Shown in pieces: positions 47,650 through 56,558 of a DNA stretch of 64,000 nucleotides. Position 1 is the stretch's first letter. Each line of letters starts with the position of its first letter. This DNA is from Lithacetigena sp037446255 [NCBI: Coprothermobacterota bacterium] (lineage in GTDB: Bacteria; Coprothermobacterota; HKB111). The notes beneath the pieces were generated by a model. That model was not told the origin of the DNA. It saw only the letters and a list, made by a program, of their open reading frames with translations, and did not search any database. The position numbers were made by a program, and so were the translations under genes. The stretch spans positions 106,587-170,586 of the forward strand of contig JBBIIY010000001.1 in the NCBI GenBank assembly GCA_037446255.1, written 5' to 3'.

Positions 47650-47990
47650 TGGCCAATTTTTTAAAGTGGGTTAATAATTCCCTTCGTGCATTTATGGGGA
47701 TGGAATATCAGGAAGTGCAGAAAACCGGGATGGATGAATTTGAGGAAGAACTGGTGGTAGTTAAGGAACCGAATGATTTTAATGGGTCCAAAGAAATAGT
47801 CGATGAATTGAAAAAAAATAAGGTAGTTATTTTTAATCTTGATAATCTGGAAAAAGATGAAGCTCGCAGGGTATTAGATTTTATTTCCGGTGCATCCTAT
47901 GTTTCAGGGTATAAACTCAGAAACAGTGGGAAAATGGTGTTTACTTCGGAACCAAGAAACAGTATTTTTAGCAGTAGTGATAACGAATAA
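47649..47990 (+). CDS. sepF: Cell division protein SepF
   Basis: This 113-residue protein has the SepF layout: an N-terminal amphipathic segment (FLKWVNNSLRAFMG) for membrane contact and the C-terminal core VVIFNLDNLEKDEARRVLDFISGASYV. It links FtsZ filaments to the membrane, which fits with the lack of ftsA. ATG 47649 is chosen for spacing from GGGAGG. It is the last protein gene before the tRNA-tadA group. Confidence 0.93.
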   Translation: MANFLKWVNNSLRAFMGMEYQEVQKTGMDEFEEELVVVKEPNDFNGSKEIVDELKKNKVVIFNLDNLEKDEARRVLDFISGASYVSGYKLRNSGKMVFTSEPRNSIFSSSDNE

Positions 47991-48033
47991 ACAGGCCGAT
48001 TCTTGGTCTATCTGTGATATACTTATATCACCC

Positions 48034-48126
48034 GGAGAGGTGGCTGAGCGGTTGATGGCACTCGCCTGGAAAGCGTGTAAGGGGATGACCTCTCCTTCGA
48101 GGGTTCGAATCCCTCCCTCTCCGCCA
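48034..48126 (+). tRNA. tRNA-Ser (GGA)
   Basis: A 93-nt class II tRNA has acceptor GGAGAGG with CCTCTCC, a long variable arm, anticodon loop CTGGAAA (anticodon GGA) and an encoded CCA. The anticodon stem has one U:U mismatch. It reads UCC and UCU. Confidence 0.95.
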
Positions 48127-48145
48127 GGTATATCCCGAATTCCAC

Positions 48146-48222
48146 GCGCCCATAGCTCAACTGGATAGAGCGATAGACTACGGATCTATAGGCTGGGGGT
48201 TCGAATCCTCCTGGGCGCACCA
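48146..48222 (+). tRNA. tRNA-Arg (ACG)
   Basis: A 77-nt tRNA has acceptor GCGCCCA with TGGGCGC, anticodon loop CTACGGA (anticodon ACG) and encoded CCA. A34 of this tRNA is the normal substrate of TadA, whose gene begins 10 nt after its CCA end. Confidence 0.96.
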
Positions 48223-48232
48223 AAATTATAAA

Positions 48233-48680
48233 ATGTTTAAAAAACACATCTACTACATGGAAAAAGCCCTTCAATTAGCCGAGAAAGCCTTTTATCTGGG
48301 AGAAATCCCGGTAGGAGCGATAGTAGTATTTCAAGATAGGGTTATAGGAGAAGGATTTAATCGGGTTGAATCAGATCGTAACGCTACTGCTCATGCTGAA
48401 TTAATAGCTATCAGAAATGCTTCCAGTAATACAGGTAATCCAAATCTCAAGGGAGCAATATTATATACTACCATGGAACCCTGTCCCATGTGTTTGGGAG
48501 CATTGTTGTTAAGCAATATAAGTTCTATTGTTTACGGAGCATCCAACCAGAAATTAGGGGCAGTGGATACATTGATTAAAATGAGACAAATTCCTCATCC
48601 GGGAGAATACCCTGAAGTTATTGAAGGTGTTCTTCTTGAAAGGTGTCAGGAACTGCTAACTAATTTTTTTATCAATCTAA

Positions 48681-48694
<14 letters not shown>
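48233..48694 (+). CDS. tadA: tRNA-adenosine(34) deaminase TadA
   Basis: This 153-residue zinc deaminase converts A34 to inosine in tRNA-Arg(ACG). HAE in TAHAELIAI and PCPMCLGAL supply the zinc ligands and catalytic Glu. It has no clear ribosome binding site and begins 10 nt after the tRNA-Arg gene. Its last five codons (ending RRGG and TGA) lie inside the downstream tRNA-Ser gene: the stop codon is in the D-arm region at 48692-48694. Processing of that tRNA would remove the stop codon from the mRNA. Confidence 0.95.
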
Positions 48695-49060
<366 letters not shown>

Positions 49061-49840
49061 ATGAAATTAAACAGTTTTTTTTCTAAATATCAAAAGTGGC
49101 AATTAGTGATCAGAATGATTCCTATTTTAATAGTTATATTTATTATAAAACTGTTATTTCGTATATTTGGTTTAGAGTTTATGAGTATGAATGCTTTATT
49201 TACCAGTTTAATTGCTGGTACCATATTTCTAATAGGTTTTTTAATTAACGGAGTAATTTCAGATTACAAGGAAAGTGAAAAAATACCAGGGGATATAGCT
49301 TCAAGTTTGGAAACAATGTATGATGAAATTTACATTTTAAATATTAATAAAAATAATGAAATAGCCAGAGAATTCCTGAATTATTTTAAAGAATTCACAA
49401 ATTCTTTGAGTTTATGGTTTTATAAAAAAGAAAGAACCAAAAACATGATTGAAAAATTACATAAGATGAATGATTATTTTGCAGATTTGGAAAGTATCAT
49501 GCAGGCAGGTCCCTTATCCAGGATGAAAAATGAGCAGGGTATTCTTAGAAAAATGATTCTAAGAATTGATTATATTCGAGACACCAGCTTCATTCAATCA
49601 GCCTATGCCATAGTTGAAATATTAGCTCTTTTCCAGATTGGAGGATTATTGATCCTCAAAATAGAACCATTCTATGAGTCTATGTTTTTTACATTGTTAG
49701 TCTCATTTTTATTGTTGTATATGATATTATTAATCAAAGACCTGGATAATCCTTTTGATTATTCTGTAAATGGTGAAAATGGCACTGAAGTATCATTAAA
49801 ACCAATTCACGACTTTACCAAGAGGATCATCCAAAAATAA
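49061..49840 (+). CDS. Membrane protein resembling bestrophin-like DUF4239 family
   Basis: This 259-residue protein has two membrane helices near the N-terminus (about 17-36 and 45-65), a charged helical middle part, and two helices near residues 185-228. VISDYKESEKIPGDIASSLETMYDEI and the C-terminal DLDNPFDYSVNG...VSLKPI resemble the bestrophin-like DUF4239 family, which may form anion channels. The match is by eye and modest. The ATG has no ribosome binding site; an in-frame stop at 49052-49054 rules out an earlier start. The cupin gene follows 30 bp later. Confidence 0.55.
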   Translation: MKLNSFFSKYQKWQLVIRMIPILIVIFIIKLLFRIFGLEFMSMNALFTSLIAGTIFLIGFLINGVISDYKESEKIPGDIASSLETMYDEIYILNINKNNEIAREFLNYFKEFTNSLSLWFYKKERTKNMIEKLHKMNDYFADLESIMQAGPLSRMKNEQGILRKMILRIDYIRDTSFIQSAYAIVEILALFQIGGLLILKIEPFYESMFFTLLVSFLLLYMILLIKDLDNPFDYSVNGENGTEVSLKPIHDFTKRIIQK

Positions 49841-49870
49841 TTAAATATATTCAGGAGGTTAGTAAGTTTT

Positions 49871-50269
49871 ATGAAAGGATTCTGTGATAATATTGAAAAA
49901 GAGACTTTGGAGAACACTAATTACCGTAAGGTGCTTTATACTGGAAAACACTGCCAACTGGTATTAATGAGCATTCAACCTGAAGAAGAAATTGGTATGG
50001 AAACTCATACTGATAATGACCAGTTCTTTCGCTTTGAATCAGGACAGGGTAAATGTATTATTGATGGCAATGAATATAAGGTGCAGGATGGTTTTGCCGT
50101 AGTTGTGCCTGCTGGAGCAAAACATAATATAATCAATACTTCTAAAAGAGAAGAACTGAAACTCTACACCATATATTCTCCAGCACATCATAAAGACCAA
50201 ATCGTACGCACTACCAAAGCTGATGCTGAAGCTAATGAAGCTGAATATGACGGAGTTACTACAGAATAA
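49871..50269 (+). CDS. Cupin domain protein
   Basis: This 132-residue single-domain cupin has the first motif around MSIQPEEEIGMETHTDNDQF with GMETHTDNDQF metal-site positions, GQGKCIIDG between motifs and PAGAKHNIINTS as the second motif. Such small proteins bind a metal and act as sugar-phosphate isomerases, dioxygenases or binding proteins; the role here is unknown. AGGAGG lies 12 nt before the ATG. It follows the DUF4239-like gene. Confidence 0.88.
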   Translation: MKGFCDNIEKETLENTNYRKVLYTGKHCQLVLMSIQPEEEIGMETHTDNDQFFRFESGQGKCIIDGNEYKVQDGFAVVVPAGAKHNIINTSKREELKLYTIYSPAHHKDQIVRTTKADAEANEAEYDGVTTE

Positions 50270-50338
50270 TCAGGTTTTTAACATACTCCACTTGATTTTC
50301 CAGGTTCTTTTTATATTTTTATATTTTTGACGAAATAT

Positions 50339-51400
50339 TTATAACACTGTAACATAGGTGTGTTCGTCATAGTAAATATCTTTACTCAAAGAAACATCGC
50401 CCTCTACCAGGGGAATTGGTTTTTCCACTACTTCTGCCCTTACAAGACTGGAGGTGTACCAGTCGCAATCAGGTTTACTTACCGGGAATTTTAGCTCGGT
50501 TACTACTCGGTAGCCACCATTTATAATATCTTCTTTATCTAATTCGTATATATTAAAATCCCTGATTAAATCGGTTATACACAAATTCATTTTGATGAGG
50601 GATTCCTGTATATATTTCCACTTAAAAAGCGGTGATTCCTGATGGGTTATACCAAAGTAAAGGGAGCAACCTTTACCTTTCAAGCCTTCAACCGAACGGG
50701 AAAGAAAAAGCTTCATTCCTTCAGAAGTTTCCACGGGGTCAGTAAATATCACATCAAAATAACCGAGGTATTTTTCAGGCCATTTATTATTCACATCGTA
50801 AAGAACAGTGGAAAAGTTCTGGAAATATTTTGGAACAGTTTGGTCAAGGTATTCAAGAATCCGGTTATCTATATCCAGAGCGACTATCTCCTCGCAAACT
50901 CCGGTAAGCGCAGCTCCCAAACTTACCAGGTCGTCATCACCTAAGAAAGCAACTTTTTTCCCTTTAAGGTCTCCCCGGTTATGCATAAATTGAAGGCGGT
51001 AAATGGAGTAATCTGGAAGGATAAAACCCTGATTGAATTCCCCTGTGGCTAAGGGTCTGGAATTTACTAACTTCCTAAATTCCCTGGCGATTTCATTGAG
51101 AAAAAGGCTATTTACCAAACCTCTCCCTTCACAGGCAGGGCAATGAGTTGAGGAAAATAAATCTGGTGGTGTCTGATACCTAAGCTTTATGACATCGTTT
51201 TCCACGATAATTTCCCCATTCAGGTAGAGTTCATTAAGCACAGGTATAAGTTCAGAAAGAGAAAAGGGGTTACCTTTTATTAATTCCCAGTAAGTTTGAG
51301 GTTTACTTTTGAGTTTGGTAAACATATATTCTTTAATGGTATTGTTCAATTCAGGAATCCTCCCAATATGGTTAATAATCATAATTATACAACAGCACAT
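50339..51400 (-). CDS. bpsA: Branched-chain polyamine synthase, BpsA family
   Basis: This 353-residue protein has an N-terminal winged-helix-like part, a CPAC segment (87-90) and a SAM-type methyltransferase fold with FLGDDDLVSL (152-161), ALDID (174-178) and TDPVETSEG (220-228). These match the BpsA family (PF01861), which adds aminopropyl groups from decarboxylated SAM to spermidine, making N4-branched polyamines in thermophiles. Reported members usually have DPPET; here it is DPVET. Methylthioadenosine is the by-product. ATG 51400 lies 8 nt after a TATAAT (51414-51409, minus strand), so the mRNA is probably leaderless; an ATG at 51382 is the alternative. Confidence 0.85.
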   Translation of the reverse strand: MCCCIIMIINHIGRIPELNNTIKEYMFTKLKSKPQTYWELIKGNPFSLSELIPVLNELYLNGEIIVENDVIKLRYQTPPDLFSSTHCPACEGRGLVNSLFLNEIAREFRKLVNSRPLATGEFNQGFILPDYSIYRLQFMHNRGDLKGKKVAFLGDDDLVSLGAALTGVCEEIVALDIDNRILEYLDQTVPKYFQNFSTVLYDVNNKWPEKYLGYFDVIFTDPVETSEGMKLFLSRSVEGLKGKGCSLYFGITHQESPLFKWKYIQESLIKMNLCITDLIRDFNIYELDKEDIINGGYRVVTELKFPVSKPDCDWYTSSLVRAEVVEKPIPLVEGDVSLSKDIYYDEHTYVTVL

Positions 51401-51404
51401 AAGG

Positions 51405-51414
51405 TAAAATTATA
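51405..51414. promoter_or_regulatory. Overlapping divergent -10 elements of bpsA and acpS
   Basis: Only 18 bp separate the divergent start codons of bpsA (51400, minus) and acpS (51419, plus). TATAAT on the minus strand (51414-51409) and TAAAAT on the plus strand (51405-51410) overlap, and each is followed by 8 nt and then ATG. The -35 regions are not recognisable and would lie inside the opposite coding sequence. Confidence 0.5.
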
Positions 51415-51418
51415 GAGC

Positions 51419-51796
51419 ATGATTATAGGTATTGGTATTGATATAGTTTCCATAGATAGGATAAAAAAGGTAATAAACAGTCATGGGGATAGATTTCCTT
51501 CCCGTATCCTCTCACAAAAAGAAATGGGGGAGTATAGTGAATCTGGCAGGTCAATCCTCTACATTTCTGGCAGATTTTCCTTGAAGGAAGCACTGGTTAA
51601 AGCCCTGGGAGGCTATTGGAAGGGATTCAGGTTTGATGCTATTGAAATACTGGACAACCTTAAAGGAGCTCCCACTATCAGGTTTTCTGAAGAAACGCTT
51701 TTCCTGAATCCACACTTTAAAAAATATAAAATTCATGTTAGTTTAAGCCATGATGGAAATATGGCTGTTTCTCAGGTGGTGATTGAAGATGTCTGA
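51419..51796 (+). CDS. acpS: Holo-[acyl-carrier-protein] synthase
   Basis: This 125-residue enzyme transfers phosphopantetheine to acyl carrier protein. GIGIDIVSIDRI near the N-terminus and RFSLKEALVKALG near residue 60 are the metal- and CoA-binding motifs. It is the first gene of a nine-gene operon, starts with no ribosome binding site and probably has a leaderless mRNA. It overlaps nnr by 8 bp, as is common for acpS-nnr. Confidence 0.95.
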   Translation: MIIGIGIDIVSIDRIKKVINSHGDRFPSRILSQKEMGEYSESGRSILYISGRFSLKEALVKALGGYWKGFRFDAIEILDNLKGAPTIRFSEETLFLNPHFKKYKIHVSLSHDGNMAVSQVVIEDV

Positions 51797-53384
51797 TCTG
51801 GTACTGAGTTCAGCAGAAGTCAGGGAATGGGAAAGGACTCTATTGGAAGAACAGGGAATTACTGCTGATACTCTTATGGAAACTGCAGGTAAAGAAATCG
51901 CTTTATTTATCAGTAAAATAGAACCTGTTAAATGTAAAAAAATAACAGTTTGGTGTGGCACCGGGAATAATGGAGGGGACGGATTGGTTGCCTCTAGACA
52001 CTTATTTAGTTGGGGATATGAAGATATCAAGGTTTATCTTATAGGTTCCATGGGAAAGACGACTCCTTTAACACGGAAAAATTTAGACCTGTGTTATAAA
52101 AAAGGATTGGAAGTAGAAATATTTTCTGAAAGTTTAAACAAAGAGTCTATTGAACGAACTCTAAGTTCTGAAATTATAATAGATTCACTTCTGGGCATAG
52201 GTCTTAAAGATGAGGTAAGAGCTGATTATAAACAAATCATAAAAATCATTAACCAATCTTCAGCAAGGGTGGTGTCTGTGGATATTCCAAGTGGAGTGAG
52301 CGCTGATACCGGGGATATTCATGGAGAAGCCATACGGGCAAATTATACTGTTACCATAGGGACCTTGAAGCCAGGGCTGTTGTTTTATCCTGGAAGGGGA
52401 TTGGTCGGGGAAATAGTTATTGCCAATCTTGGCGTAACCCTGGACTCCTCACTCTTTCCCACGAAAATAATAACTGAAAAACAGATAAAGCGATGGGTAC
52501 CATTTAGACAGGAAGATGGTCACAAAGGCTCTTTTGGAAGATTGCTGTTTGTAGGAGGGTCTTTTAATTACCAGGGTGCTCCAATCTTTGTTTCTCTCGG
52601 TTTTTTTAAAGCAGGAGGAGGATATGTTTATTCCCTGGTTCCTGAAACTGCTGTAAGTGCCCTGACTAACTGGGTTCCCGAAGTGGTTTTAGCTGGGACT
52701 TCTATTAAAGAGAATTATTTAACCATAGGTGATTTAAACAACATCACCGATTTACTGTCCGGGTGTCAGATAATGGTAGTGGGACCCGGTTTAGGCAAAG
52801 AAAAAGAAAGCTTACAATTAGTTGAAAAAATTATTGATGATTGTCCTATACCCTTGATAATTGATGGTGATGCTTTGTTGGTATTAAAAAATAATTTAGA
52901 AAAATTGAAAGAGAGAAAATATCCCACCATCATTACGCCTCATTTCGGAGAATATGCTTATATTACCGGAAAAGATAATAAATATTATGACAGGAGGACA
53001 ATTATTGAGGAAGTCAGAAGTTTTTCCCGGGAAAATAACCTCGTACTTTTATTGAAGGGTAATCCTACTATCGTAGCTTTTCCCGACAATAATGTATTTA
53101 TTTGTCCTGTGGGCAATGTTTCCCTGGCCACTCCGGGTTCAGGAGATGTGCTTGCTGGTATTATTGCCTGTTTTACTGCCCAATTAGATAGTTTGAAGAA
53201 AGCAGTCTTGCTGGCTGTTTATCTTCATGGAGCAGCCGGGGAATCCTTGTCGGGTGAATATGAAAAGAGAGGTTTAATGGCCCGCGATATTGCTTTCAAG
53301 ATTCCAGAACTATTGAACCAACTACGAGCTAATGAATTAAATATAATCAAAAACAGATTTCTAAAGGAGGTCTTGGATGTCTAA
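51789..53384 (+). CDS. nnr: Bifunctional NAD(P)H-hydrate repair enzyme
   Basis: This 531-residue protein fuses an N-terminal epimerase domain (residues about 1-215, with CGTGNNGGDGLVASRHL) and a C-terminal ADP-dependent dehydratase domain (225-531, with GRLLFVGGSFNYQGAP, ITPHFGEYAYI and ATPGSGDVLAGIIA). It repairs damaged NADHX and NADPHX. ATG 51789 is chosen over a TTG six bases upstream; it overlaps acpS by 8 bp. The gene overlaps the next by 8 bp. Confidence 0.95.
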   Translation: MSDLVLSSAEVREWERTLLEEQGITADTLMETAGKEIALFISKIEPVKCKKITVWCGTGNNGGDGLVASRHLFSWGYEDIKVYLIGSMGKTTPLTRKNLDLCYKKGLEVEIFSESLNKESIERTLSSEIIIDSLLGIGLKDEVRADYKQIIKIINQSSARVVSVDIPSGVSADTGDIHGEAIRANYTVTIGTLKPGLLFYPGRGLVGEIVIANLGVTLDSSLFPTKIITEKQIKRWVPFRQEDGHKGSFGRLLFVGGSFNYQGAPIFVSLGFFKAGGGYVYSLVPETAVSALTNWVPEVVLAGTSIKENYLTIGDLNNITDLLSGCQIMVVGPGLGKEKESLQLVEKIIDDCPIPLIIDGDALLVLKNNLEKLKERKYPTIITPHFGEYAYITGKDNKYYDRRTIIEEVRSFSRENNLVLLLKGNPTIVAFPDNNVFICPVGNVSLATPGSGDVLAGIIACFTAQLDSLKKAVLLAVYLHGAAGESLSGEYEKRGLMARDIAFKIPELLNQLRANELNIIKNRFLKEVLDV

Positions 53385-54042
53385 GTTTATTGCTATTTCA
53401 GGGAGCAGTTATGAAAAAATCAGTCCTTATATGGAAGCTTTAAAAAAGATAAATAACAATTTTGAACTACTTACTTTTATTCCCGAACAGGAAGTTGACT
53501 TAAACATTTCTATTCAGGGGCTACTGCTAACCGGTGGCGGAGATGTGAATGAAGGAGCTCATTATGAAGAAGGATGTGGTGAGTTAGATGGTGTTATTAA
53601 AGCGCGAGATGAATTAGAATTCTCACTCCTTGAAATCGCCTATTCCCGTAACCTACCGATATTGGGAATATGTCGGGGTCATCAGATGATTAATGTATTC
53701 CTGGGAGGAAAACTGTTTAAAGATTTACCCTGCAGGGGATACCGGGTACATAGCGATGGAGTAAGGCACGAAGTTACTTTGAATACCCATAGCTATTTTG
53801 GGAAAAAATATGGTTTGGAAACATTTCTGGCTAACTCTTACCATCATCAGGGAATTTCTCGTTTAGCTCCAGATTTATATCCCTGGGCGCATTCTGCTGA
53901 TTTCGTATTGGAAGCTTTTGAGAGTAGAGATGCTCAAATCATAGGGGTTCAATGGCATCCAGAAAGGCTTATGGAGGAAACACTGTCCCGATTGATATTT
54001 GAAGATTTCCTGGAAAAGGTTAGCGGTGTCGGAAACAGTTAA
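53377..54042 (+). CDS. Peptidase C26 / gamma-glutamyl-GABA hydrolase-like amidotransferase
   Basis: This 221-residue class I glutamine amidotransferase-like enzyme has the nucleophile elbow GICRGHQMINVFLGG, the QWHPE motif with His and Glu, and LLTGGGDVNEGAHY. It resembles PuuD-type hydrolases that cleave gamma-glutamyl bonds, for example in putrescine breakdown. The substrate here is unknown. ATG 53377 has AAGGAGG upstream and overlaps nnr by 8 bp. Confidence 0.85.
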   Translation: MSKFIAISGSSYEKISPYMEALKKINNNFELLTFIPEQEVDLNISIQGLLLTGGGDVNEGAHYEEGCGELDGVIKARDELEFSLLEIAYSRNLPILGICRGHQMINVFLGGKLFKDLPCRGYRVHSDGVRHEVTLNTHSYFGKKYGLETFLANSYHHQGISRLAPDLYPWAHSADFVLEAFESRDAQIIGVQWHPERLMEETLSRLIFEDFLEKVSGVGNS

Positions 54043-54793
54043 AACTATCCTGCTCGCTATAGTTCAGGGTTTAACGGAATACCTGCCCATAAGTAGCTCG
54101 GGTCATATTACCATCTTTTATCACCTTTTGAATCTGGAGGAGTCCATTCTTTCACTGCAGATTTACCTTCACCTGGGAACATCTTTAGCGGTCTTACTTT
54201 TTCTCTATCGTGAGTTAAAAGGAGTACTTACCAAAAACAATATTTTATCTATTATCAAGATTGTAATAATCGGGTCCATACCAGCTGGTATCGTAGGTAT
54301 ATTTTTTAAAGATTTTCTGGAAACTATTTTTTCTCGGCCAGATTTATTACCCTTATTCTTTTTAATTAATTCAATTATTTTGATAAGTTCATATTTTATT
54401 CAGGAGAAAAAAATCCTGATGGCAAATATCAAGCCTATTAAAGCTCTTTTAATAGGTATTTTTCAGGCATTGGCTATACTTCCCGGCATATCCCGTTCGG
54501 GAAGCACCATTACCGGAGGATTACTTTCGGGATTAAAGAGAAAAGAAGCACTCCTGTTTTCTCTTTTATTATCTCTGGTAGCTATCTGGGGCGGCTCTCT
54601 GTTAGAAGTATTCACTGATTCACCTGTTTTCTTTAAACCTTCAATCATGATAGGAGTGATTACCTCATTTGTTTGTGGTTATTTCAGTTTGTGGCTTATC
54701 AAAAAAGCCCTTGATAATAATTATTTTTATCTTTTTGGAGTATATACCCTCTTTCTGGCGGTATTTCTATGGATAAAGGCACTATTTATTTAG
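54026..54793 (+). CDS. uppP: Undecaprenyl-diphosphatase UppP (BacA)
   Basis: This 255-residue membrane enzyme recycles the lipid carrier for peptidoglycan synthesis. It has about seven to eight helices and the active motifs LPISSSGH near residue 20 and LPGISRSGSTITGGLLSGL. GTG 54026 is chosen since it gives the family start (SETVKTILLAIVQGLTEYLP); a TTG at 53999 is the alternative. It overlaps the preceding gene by 17 bp and rsmI by 25 bp. Confidence 0.95.
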   Translation: MSETVKTILLAIVQGLTEYLPISSSGHITIFYHLLNLEESILSLQIYLHLGTSLAVLLFLYRELKGVLTKNNILSIIKIVIIGSIPAGIVGIFFKDFLETIFSRPDLLPLFFLINSIILISSYFIQEKKILMANIKPIKALLIGIFQALAILPGISRSGSTITGGLLSGLKRKEALLFSLLLSLVAIWGGSLLEVFTDSPVFFKPSIMIGVITSFVCGYFSLWLIKKALDNNYFYLFGVYTLFLAVFLWIKALFI

Positions 54794-55605
54794 TATCCAC
54801 TCCGATCGGGAATCTTGAAGATATAACCCTAAGGGCTTTAAGGGTGCTTAAAGAAGTGGATATGGTTTATGCTGAAGATACCCGAAGTGTACGCGTTTTA
54901 TTGAGCCACTTTGGTATTAAAAAGAAAACCGTCAGTTTTTTTGAAGGCAATAAAGATTCAAGGATGAGACAAATTAAAGAAATTTTATTGGATGGTAAAT
55001 CAATTGCGATGATAAGTGAAGCAGGAACACCGGGGATTGCCGACCCCGGTGAATCTTTAGTGCAATTAGCCATACAGGAACAATTTCCCCTGGTTTTTGT
55101 TCCCGGAGCTTCCGCAGTATTAACTTCCCTTATTCCTTCGGGATTAAGTACTGAACAGTTCATATTCCTTAACTTTCCACCCCGCAAGAAAAACCAGAGA
55201 ATGGAACTTTTTAAAAGATTAAAGGGTCTGAAGATGACCTCAATATTTTTTGAATCCAAAAAAAGGGTAATTCCTTTCCTGCAAGAAGCTTTAGAAGTGT
55301 TTGGCAGCGAGCATCCTACCGTAGTGGCTCGGGAACTTACCAAGAAATTTGAAGAGTTTATCAGGGGAAGTCTGCAGGAGGTTTTTCTGGAGATTTCTCA
55401 AAGAAAAGAACTTTTGGGAGAAGTGGTTATTCTTCTCGGTGGAGCAGATAAAACCAGAGAGATACCTCAAAATATCACCGAAATTATCAATAGCCTGTTA
55501 CAGGAGTATTCCCTGAAAGAAGCCTGTAAACAGGTTGCCAGTATGCGGGGGTTACGAGCTAATGAGATTTACCAGCAGTATATAAAGGATAATAAGAAAT
55601 GTTAA
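54769..55605 (+). CDS. rsmI: 16S rRNA C1402 2'-O-methyltransferase
   Basis: This 278-residue SAM-dependent enzyme adds a 2'-O-methyl group to C1402, the same base modified by RsmH encoded earlier in the window. It has GTIYLVSTPIGNLEDITLRAL at the start, YAEDTR, ISEAGTPGIADPG and FFESKKRVIPFLQEAL. It overlaps uppP by 25 bp and nurA by 7 bp. Confidence 0.97.
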   Translation: MDKGTIYLVSTPIGNLEDITLRALRVLKEVDMVYAEDTRSVRVLLSHFGIKKKTVSFFEGNKDSRMRQIKEILLDGKSIAMISEAGTPGIADPGESLVQLAIQEQFPLVFVPGASAVLTSLIPSGLSTEQFIFLNFPPRKKNQRMELFKRLKGLKMTSIFFESKKRVIPFLQEALEVFGSEHPTVVARELTKKFEEFIRGSLQEVFLEISQRKELLGEVVILLGGADKTREIPQNITEIINSLLQEYSLKEACKQVASMRGLRANEIYQQYIKDNKKC

Positions 55606-56558
55606 TACATACAGACTACCAGGAGATAGTGCTCCCTCAGAAAGATGAGTTGTTGATATTCTCAGGCGAAACCACTTTTTTGGAAGAATTTTCCGATGAA
55701 TTTATATTTTTTATGGATAGCGGTTCGAGTGAAGTAGAGGCTGAAGAAATACATTTCATAGATGGAGCAATGAGAGTACTGCATCTTGGTCCACTGAGGG
55801 GAAAAGATGGAATTTTAAGACCCATTCTCGGTGGCCATATCGGAGCGGTTCGCCTTTGTTTAAAAAACCATCATTTAGAGAGGGAAGAGTTTAAACTTCA
55901 GCGCGTATTGGTTCTACCCCGGGAAATAAACGGTTCATCAGCAAACTTCACCTTCAAGACTTATGGAATTGAGGAAAAAAAACTTAACCATGATTATGAA
56001 TCAAATAAACTTAAATTATATAACTTTATTACCGAGGAAATGAAAAAAATGGAGCTTTCCCTGGCCAACTGTAATTCCGAGCTTATTATTCTTGACGGAT
56101 TGTTAAACAAAGATCTGGTAGGCTCTAAAAACCAAACTATCCTGGGAGTAATTAAAACCCTTAAAGAAATTTATTTAGATTCCACCAAACATAATCAGTT
56201 GATAACTATTAAAGAAGGCTTCAGAAGTCCTGTTTTTCTGATTTCCACCTCAGATTTTCCCAGAGCCTCCTGGTATCTGAGATTGAACGGTGATTACACC
56301 TCGGGTTATGAAGGCATAATAAGAATAGAAATTCCTTTGGAGCTTTTCAATAAATTCGGAATTATTTTTATTAACCGGATGTCAAAATTTCTTTTTAATA
56401 TTCGTTATCTTTTAAAAGATTACTTCAGACAACCTTCTATTCTGCTTCCCATATTAGAAGCTGAAAGACACCTATATTCCTTGTTTGATTCACCTTTAGG
56501 TTTGCATTATTTTTTTAAAAATAAATTGAAGGAGGTTGGAATTGAATCTTTTAGGTAG
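55599..56558 (+). CDS. NurA-like nuclease
   Basis: This 319-residue protein has a NurA-like layout: an Asp-containing motif HFIDGAMRV at residue 55, IILDGLLNKD near 164, GVIKTLKE near 184, LNGDYTSGYEGIIRIEIP and a C-terminal LLPILEAERHLY. These parallel the metal-binding and partner motifs of NurA, a 5' to 3' nuclease acting with HerA. Similarity is weak and judged by eye; the immediate herA-like neighbour is the strongest support. Function should be read as probable. Overlaps rsmI by 7 bp and herA by 17 bp. Confidence 0.75.
   Translation: MLIHTDYQEIVLPQKDELLIFSGETTFLEEFSDEFIFFMDSGSSEVEAEEIHFIDGAMRVLHLGPLRGKDGILRPILGGHIGAVRLCLKNHHLEREEFKLQRVLVLPREINGSSANFTFKTYGIEEKKLNHDYESNKLKLYNFITEEMKKMELSLANCNSELIILDGLLNKDLVGSKNQTILGVIKTLKEIYLDSTKHNQLITIKEGFRSPVFLISTSDFPRASWYLRLNGDYTSGYEGIIRIEIPLELFNKFGIIFINRMSKFLFNIRYLLKDYFRQPSILLPILEAERHLYSLFDSPLGLHYFFKNKLKEVGIESFR

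Noticed and set aside
47890-48168. Open frame across the end of sepF and two tRNAs
   Set aside because: It overlaps sepF, tRNA-Ser and tRNA-Arg and has no start signal.
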